Origin: Alteromonadaceae bacterium UBA2620
GTDB lineage: Bacteria; Pseudomonadota; Gammaproteobacteria; Enterobacterales; Alteromonadaceae
Reading direction: 5' to 3'
Length of the DNA stretch: 44,149 bases
Assembly (NCBI GenBank): GCA_002339125.1
Contig: DDJQ01000058.1
Location: 94,454-138,602 of the forward strand
Both the position numbers and the translations under genes were made by a program. The notes under the pieces are model-generated. The model did no database searches and had not been told where the DNA came from. It was given only the letters and a program-made list of their open reading frames with translations. How positions within the stretch are numbered: position 1 is the first letter of the stretch; each line of letters starts with the position of its first letter. Shown here piece after piece: positions 40,855 to 44,149 of the stretch.

Positions 40855-42636
40855 TTATTTCTGTGTGATTGAATACACAGCAACCGTACCGCTTACTTCG
40901 TTGCCCACAATCAGAGCAGGCGCACCGGTTGGGCTTTCATCTGCAGCAACAAACAGCAGGCTCTCTGGTGCCAAATCACCAATCGCATCACCCACTTCCA
41001 GTCCTTCAGTAACGTCACGGTTATTGATGTATTCAACAAAGAATGCATCATATGGGTTGGTAATGTCATAAACAAAGATGCCGCCCATACGCTCCAGACC
41101 GATAAATGCGTAAGTGCGCTCACCGACCTGACCTACGGTCAGTGCTTCAGGCTCAGGCCCCTTGTTTTCAGAACGTGAATCACCTTCGTTTTCATCGTCC
41201 CCATTGTTAAAGGCGCTGCCGTATAATGATGCCGTGATACGTTCAAAGTCATCACCGGAATCAAAGACGACTAATCCATTTTGATCCCAGATGGTGAATG
41301 ACCGCGCGCCATAACTGTAAGCGGCATCGTACAGTCCATTTCCATCAGCATCGCCTAAGGCGTTGGTTACTCGAAGATCGTCGGCTTCACCGTTCATCTG
41401 CAGCGTTTCAAGCGCCGACCCGGGCTCAGCATCAAGATCCTTAATTTTTACCTCTTCGGTATACGCCAGGCATTCTCTGTCGTCCCAATCCTGACCACCA
41501 GCGGCGGTACAGTCTGTCTCACTCATATCTTCAGAAATAAAGTATTCCCGCGCATCACCTTCGTTGGCAGTTAACAGAAAATCTGCCCCCTTCCAGCTAA
41601 ACATGGCAATAGTGTCGGGCATATACACACCGTACAACCCTTCATACTGACCAAAACCCACCTCACCGTCTTCCTGTGCGTCGATGTTCAGCCCGGCCCA
41701 ATTTTTAAATCCCAGACCCACCACGTCCATTGTCATCGTGTTCAAGTCGATAACCGCCACACCATTGTTTTCCTGCAATGTCACATATGCCATTTCATTG
41801 CTGGCCGTGATGTATTCGGGCTCTAAATCCTGGGCAACCGAAGTTGTAATGGTCACGCCATTGATTGTGCGTCCGGCCGGATTAGGGAAATGCATCCCCA
41901 TTGCCATTAACTCAGTTTTTTGGCCGTTGAAGTCAGTAAAATCGAGCAGTGCAGCCTCATCCTCAGGAACACCATCGGTAACCTCAATAACGGCTACTGA
42001 ACCTTCCGGGTCAACTGTATAATCGCCGCTTGGTTCGCCTTCATTGGCCACCAGCACTTTGCTGCCATCCGGCGTAAACGTCACCATATCGGGTAGATTA
42101 CCCACTTCAACAGCTTTTAATAAGGTTGGCGCAACAGAAGAAACACCCGTGTAGAAAAGCACATAGCCGTTATCGGCCTTGGCGTCGGCAGGTACTGCCA
42201 CCGCCAGTAAATCACCGGATAACGCAATACTGGTTAATCCGTCCAGAGCAACCCCGTCTACCTCGGTGGGCAAAGTAACTTCTGAACCTACGGTAAGATT
42301 TAAATCGGTAATCGGGCTGTCCAGCGGCGTATCAGATAAATCACTGATATCTACCAGTGCAACCGTATTTGAATCACTGTTTGTGACGTAAACCATACCA
42401 CTTGCCACATCGTACTGAACGATTTCAGCGGCTCCTTCGGCTTCCAGTGATGCCCGGCCAATAACGGCCAGCTCAATGCCACGGGTTGCATCCTGACCAT
42501 CAGCACCCACCGGACCGGCTTCCCCCTGAGGACCTTGCGAACCATCAGCACCGTCGTCGCCATCCAGGCTACAGCCGGTTAACAGACCCACTACAGCTAG
42601 CGCAAGTAAACTCGTTTTGAACATTGACGCTTTCAT
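40855..42636 (-). CDS. Choice-of-anchor I family lipoprotein
   Basis: The 593-aa product begins at the ATG at 42636, with AGGAA upstream. Its lipoprotein signal ends LLTGC, the cysteine being residue 21. A short collagen-like Gly-X-Y run follows (GSQGPQGEAGPVGADGQ), then a large repeat-rich beta domain. Family hallmarks are LPDMVTFTPDGSKVLVANEG, LLTANEGDAREYF, and the C-terminal GPEPEALTVGQVGERTYAFIG split by ERMGGIFVYDITNP. Choice-of-anchor I proteins are surface or periplasmic, with varied anchors; some are related to phosphatases. The anchor here is lipid. Tandem Pho-like repeats upstream suggest induction on phosphate starvation. Confidence 0.85.
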   Translation of the reverse strand: MKASMFKTSLLALAVVGLLTGCSLDGDDGADGSQGPQGEAGPVGADGQDATRGIELAVIGRASLEAEGAAEIVQYDVASGMVYVTNSDSNTVALVDISDLSDTPLDSPITDLNLTVGSEVTLPTEVDGVALDGLTSIALSGDLLAVAVPADAKADNGYVLFYTGVSSVAPTLLKAVEVGNLPDMVTFTPDGSKVLVANEGEPSGDYTVDPEGSVAVIEVTDGVPEDEAALLDFTDFNGQKTELMAMGMHFPNPAGRTINGVTITTSVAQDLEPEYITASNEMAYVTLQENNGVAVIDLNTMTMDVVGLGFKNWAGLNIDAQEDGEVGFGQYEGLYGVYMPDTIAMFSWKGADFLLTANEGDAREYFISEDMSETDCTAAGGQDWDDRECLAYTEEVKIKDLDAEPGSALETLQMNGEADDLRVTNALGDADGNGLYDAAYSYGARSFTIWDQNGLVVFDSGDDFERITASLYGSAFNNGDDENEGDSRSENKGPEPEALTVGQVGERTYAFIGLERMGGIFVYDITNPYDAFFVEYINNRDVTEGLEVGDAIGDLAPESLLFVAADESPTGAPALIVGNEVSGTVAVYSITQK

Positions 42637-42735
42637 TGCATTTCCTTTCTTATAGTTAATTGAAGTATGCTTAGCAAAGACACTCACTGATCGAAACTTA
42701 ACTATTTCAGCGTGTTAATCCTGCTTAAACGTCCA

Positions 42736-42791
42736 AGCGTAGAAAAGCCGAGTGACAGTTTCATGTCCCTTGAGTGACAGAAATGTGAAAT
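42736..42791 (-). promoter_or_regulatory. Candidate PhoB box (tandem 11-bp repeats) upstream of choice-of-anchor I gene
   Basis: Read on the minus strand from 42791, four consecutive 11-bp units begin ATTTCAC, CTGTCAC, GGGACAT and CTGTCAC, each followed by a 4-nt spacer. The known Pho box is two CTGTCAT-like 7-mers with 4-nt spacing, so the period is exact and two units match at six of seven bases. A -10-like TACGCT (42741-42736) starts 10 bp after the last 7-mer, the usual distance in PhoB promoters. The -10 itself is weak. The orientation points to the lipoprotein gene, not to the M48 gene. Confidence 0.6.
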
Positions 42792-42836
42792 CCCGAGCCG
42801 TAGCACGGCTGGCAGATTGAAAAAGGAATCAAATTG

Positions 42837-43637
42837 ATGAAGTTATCCGCTTATGTACTGGCAATGGCAATGACTGCCAGCACCCTTGTTGGGTGCGCAA
42901 CCTCACCCACCGGGCGCAATCAGATACTGTTGTTTGGCAGCGACCAGCTCAATGCCATGGGCGCTCAGGCCTTTGATGGTATGAAAAGCGAAACCCCGGT
43001 TTCCAAGCAGCCTGCACAAAATCAGTACGTTCAGTGTGTTGCTGACACGTTATTGCCCTACGTACCGTCAGGCGTTTATTCAGGCGACTGGGAAGTCGCG
43101 GTGTTCAACGACGATCAGGTTAATGCCTTCGCTCTACCCGGCGGTAAAATTGGCGTTTACACCGGCTTGCTAAAAGTGGCCACTAATCAGCATCAACTGG
43201 CCGCTGTAATCGGTCACGAGATTGGCCACGTTATTGCTCAGCATGGTAACGAGCGGATGTCACAGACGACCTTAATTCAAACTGGTTCACAGGTTGCCAA
43301 TCAGGTACTGGCGGCCAATCAGGTGCCATACAATGCTGAAATTATGGGCGCTCTGGGACTGGGTTTGCAGTTGGGTGTACAGTTACCGTTTAGCCGTACT
43401 CATGAATCAGAAGCCGATCTGATTGGTTTACAGCTCATGGCTAAGGCTGGTTTCGATCCCCGTCAGTCCGTTGACTTATGGCGTAATATGGAAGCGGCCA
43501 GCGGTGGCGAGCGGCCAATGGAGTTGCTGTCAACTCACCCGGCCCCCGACAGCCGGATTAAAAACCTGCAGGCGAATATGGATGCGGCAATGGCCGACTA
43601 TCAGGCCAGCCCCACCAAAGCCAGCTGCAGCCAGTAA
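42837..43637 (+). CDS. M48 family metallopeptidase lipoprotein (LoiP/Oma1-like)
   Basis: The 266-aa product is a zinc protease with HEIGH at 127-131 (VIGHEIGHVIAQHG) and the third-ligand segment HESEAD (189-194). The lipoprotein signal ends LVGC (C20). I prefer the ATG at 42837; the TTG three bases earlier is unlikely. AAGGA lies about 9 bp upstream. Length and layout match E. coli LoiP (YggG), an outer-membrane lipoprotein protease, and the Oma1 group. A role in envelope quality control is an inference from the family. It is a single gene with its own terminator. Confidence 0.9.
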   Translation: MKLSAYVLAMAMTASTLVGCATSPTGRNQILLFGSDQLNAMGAQAFDGMKSETPVSKQPAQNQYVQCVADTLLPYVPSGVYSGDWEVAVFNDDQVNAFALPGGKIGVYTGLLKVATNQHQLAAVIGHEIGHVIAQHGNERMSQTTLIQTGSQVANQVLAANQVPYNAEIMGALGLGLQLGVQLPFSRTHESEADLIGLQLMAKAGFDPRQSVDLWRNMEAASGGERPMELLSTHPAPDSRIKNLQANMDAAMADYQASPTKASCSQ

Positions 43638-43650
43638 GTTGCGGGCGAAA

Positions 43651-43676
43651 AAAAACGGCTCTGAGAGCCGTTTTTT
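43651..43676 (+). terminator. Terminator after the M48 gene
   Basis: ACGGCTC (43655-43661), a 3-nt loop and GAGCCGT (43665-43671) form a perfect stem with A-run before and T6 after. It can serve both the M48 gene and the convergent channel gene. Confidence 0.9.
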
Positions 43677-43692
43677 GTACCTCTTGCTGATT

Positions 43693-44149
43693 TTATTCAG
43701 CGCTTTCTTTCTTCTCAGTGTTATCCGCTTCTTTGAAGAAATGCACATCCATTTGAGGGAACGGAATAGAAATACCTTCTTTGTCGAATCGAAGTTTGAC
43801 GTTTTCAGTAAACGCCCATAACACTGCAAAATAATCTTCTTTTTTCACCCAGGGGCGAACCGTAAAGTTAACACTGGAATCACCCAGTGACGATACCGCC
43901 ACGACAGGAGCTGGCTCTTCAAGGATCCGCTCGTCTTCCTTAACCATTTGCTCTAACACGGTCTTTGCTTTTAACAGGTCGTCGTCATAGCCAATGCCAA
44001 AAGTCATATCAACACGACGGGTTGTCATGGCTGAATAATTTATGATGTTGTCACCATAGATTTTACCATTTGGCACGATGATCCCTTTATTGTCAGGGGT
44101 GTTCATGGAGCTGGTAAAAATCCCGATTTTCTTTACCGTACCAGCCACA
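43693..44149 (-). CDS. Small-conductance mechanosensitive channel, MscS family (C-terminal part)
   Basis: The frame is open to the right edge, so the N-terminal membrane helices are missing. The visible 151 codons start in AGTVKKIGIFTSSMNTPDNKGIIVPNGKIYGDNIINYS, a typical MscS beta-domain start, here split: VKKIGIFTS, then VPNGKIYGDNIINYS. The segment VRPWVKKEDYF and the terminal PFPQMDVHF also fit. MscS channels open on membrane tension and release solutes during hypo-osmotic shock. A GTG near the edge is not the true start. The last residues are acidic and lysine-rich (EADNTEKKESAE). Confidence 0.9.
   Translation of the reverse strand, partial: VAGTVKKIGIFTSSMNTPDNKGIIVPNGKIYGDNIINYSAMTTRRVDMTFGIGYDDDLLKAKTVLEQMVKEDERILEEPAPVVAVSSLGDSSVNFTVRPWVKKEDYFAVLWAFTENVKLRFDKEGISIPFPQMDVHFFKEADNTEKKESAE

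Noticed and set aside
42750..42780. GAGTGACAG direct repeats as an operator of the M48 protease gene
   Set aside because: Orientation and the 11-bp phase fit a PhoB box directed to the opposite gene better.
43693..44148. GTG near 44148 as true start of the MscS-family gene
   Set aside because: The sequence from this codon is the internal beta-domain region; the membrane helices must lie beyond the window edge.

Overview
The window looks like a chromosomal segment of a marine gammaproteobacterium of the Alteromonadales type (Alteromonas or a relative). The grounds are a complete, canonically ordered division and cell-wall (dcw) cluster, a PrsK/PrsR pair, a SapC-family protein, a hybrid peroxiredoxin-glutaredoxin and gammaproteobacterial protein sequences throughout. 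Genus is an inference. I see no rRNA, tRNA, insertion sequence, prophage or CRISPR array.

Layout. Positions 1-15946 (minus strand) hold the dcw operon, read right to left as mraZ, rsmH, ftsL, ftsI, murE, murF, mraY, murD, ftsW, murG, murC, ddl, ftsQ, ftsA and a truncated ftsZ. Most genes overlap or nearly touch. Upstream of mraZ are promoter elements and three GTGG repeats with exact 10-bp spacing, the pattern expected of MraZ operator boxes. Next come a ModF-type double-ABC ATPase and a SapC-family protein (16276-18582, minus), then a lipoprotein M19 dipeptidase (plus). Positions 20363-27042 form a copper/silver efflux locus: a Cys/His-rich exported protein, a TolC-family outer-membrane factor, a CusB-like adaptor carrying two C-terminal CusF-like domains, and a CusA-like RND pump. 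The outer-membrane gene has an in-frame TAG six codons after its best-supported start. Two exported hydrolases (alpha/beta hydrolase, M20 peptidase), a small monooxygenase-fold protein and a peroxiredoxin-glutaredoxin follow.

The most notable segment is 31058-34535. A c-di-GMP-I (GEMM) riboswitch with a plausible promoter and terminator-like expression platform precedes a ParA/ParF-type ATPase. That gene overlaps a small ribbon-helix-helix protein, and a membrane TPR-GGDEF diguanylate cyclase with an intact active site and inhibitory site comes next. This suggests a locus that both senses and makes c-di-GMP and whose riboswitch controls a partition-type or positioning ATPase pair.

The right end, 34568-44149, holds PrsR and PrsK (sigma54 activator and membrane kinase), a ketoacyl synthase III family enzyme and an unusual response regulator without a DNA-binding domain. 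It also holds a choice-of-anchor I lipoprotein preceded by tandem 11-bp PhoB-like repeats, an M48 lipoprotein metalloprotease, and the C-terminal part of an MscS-family channel cut by the window edge.
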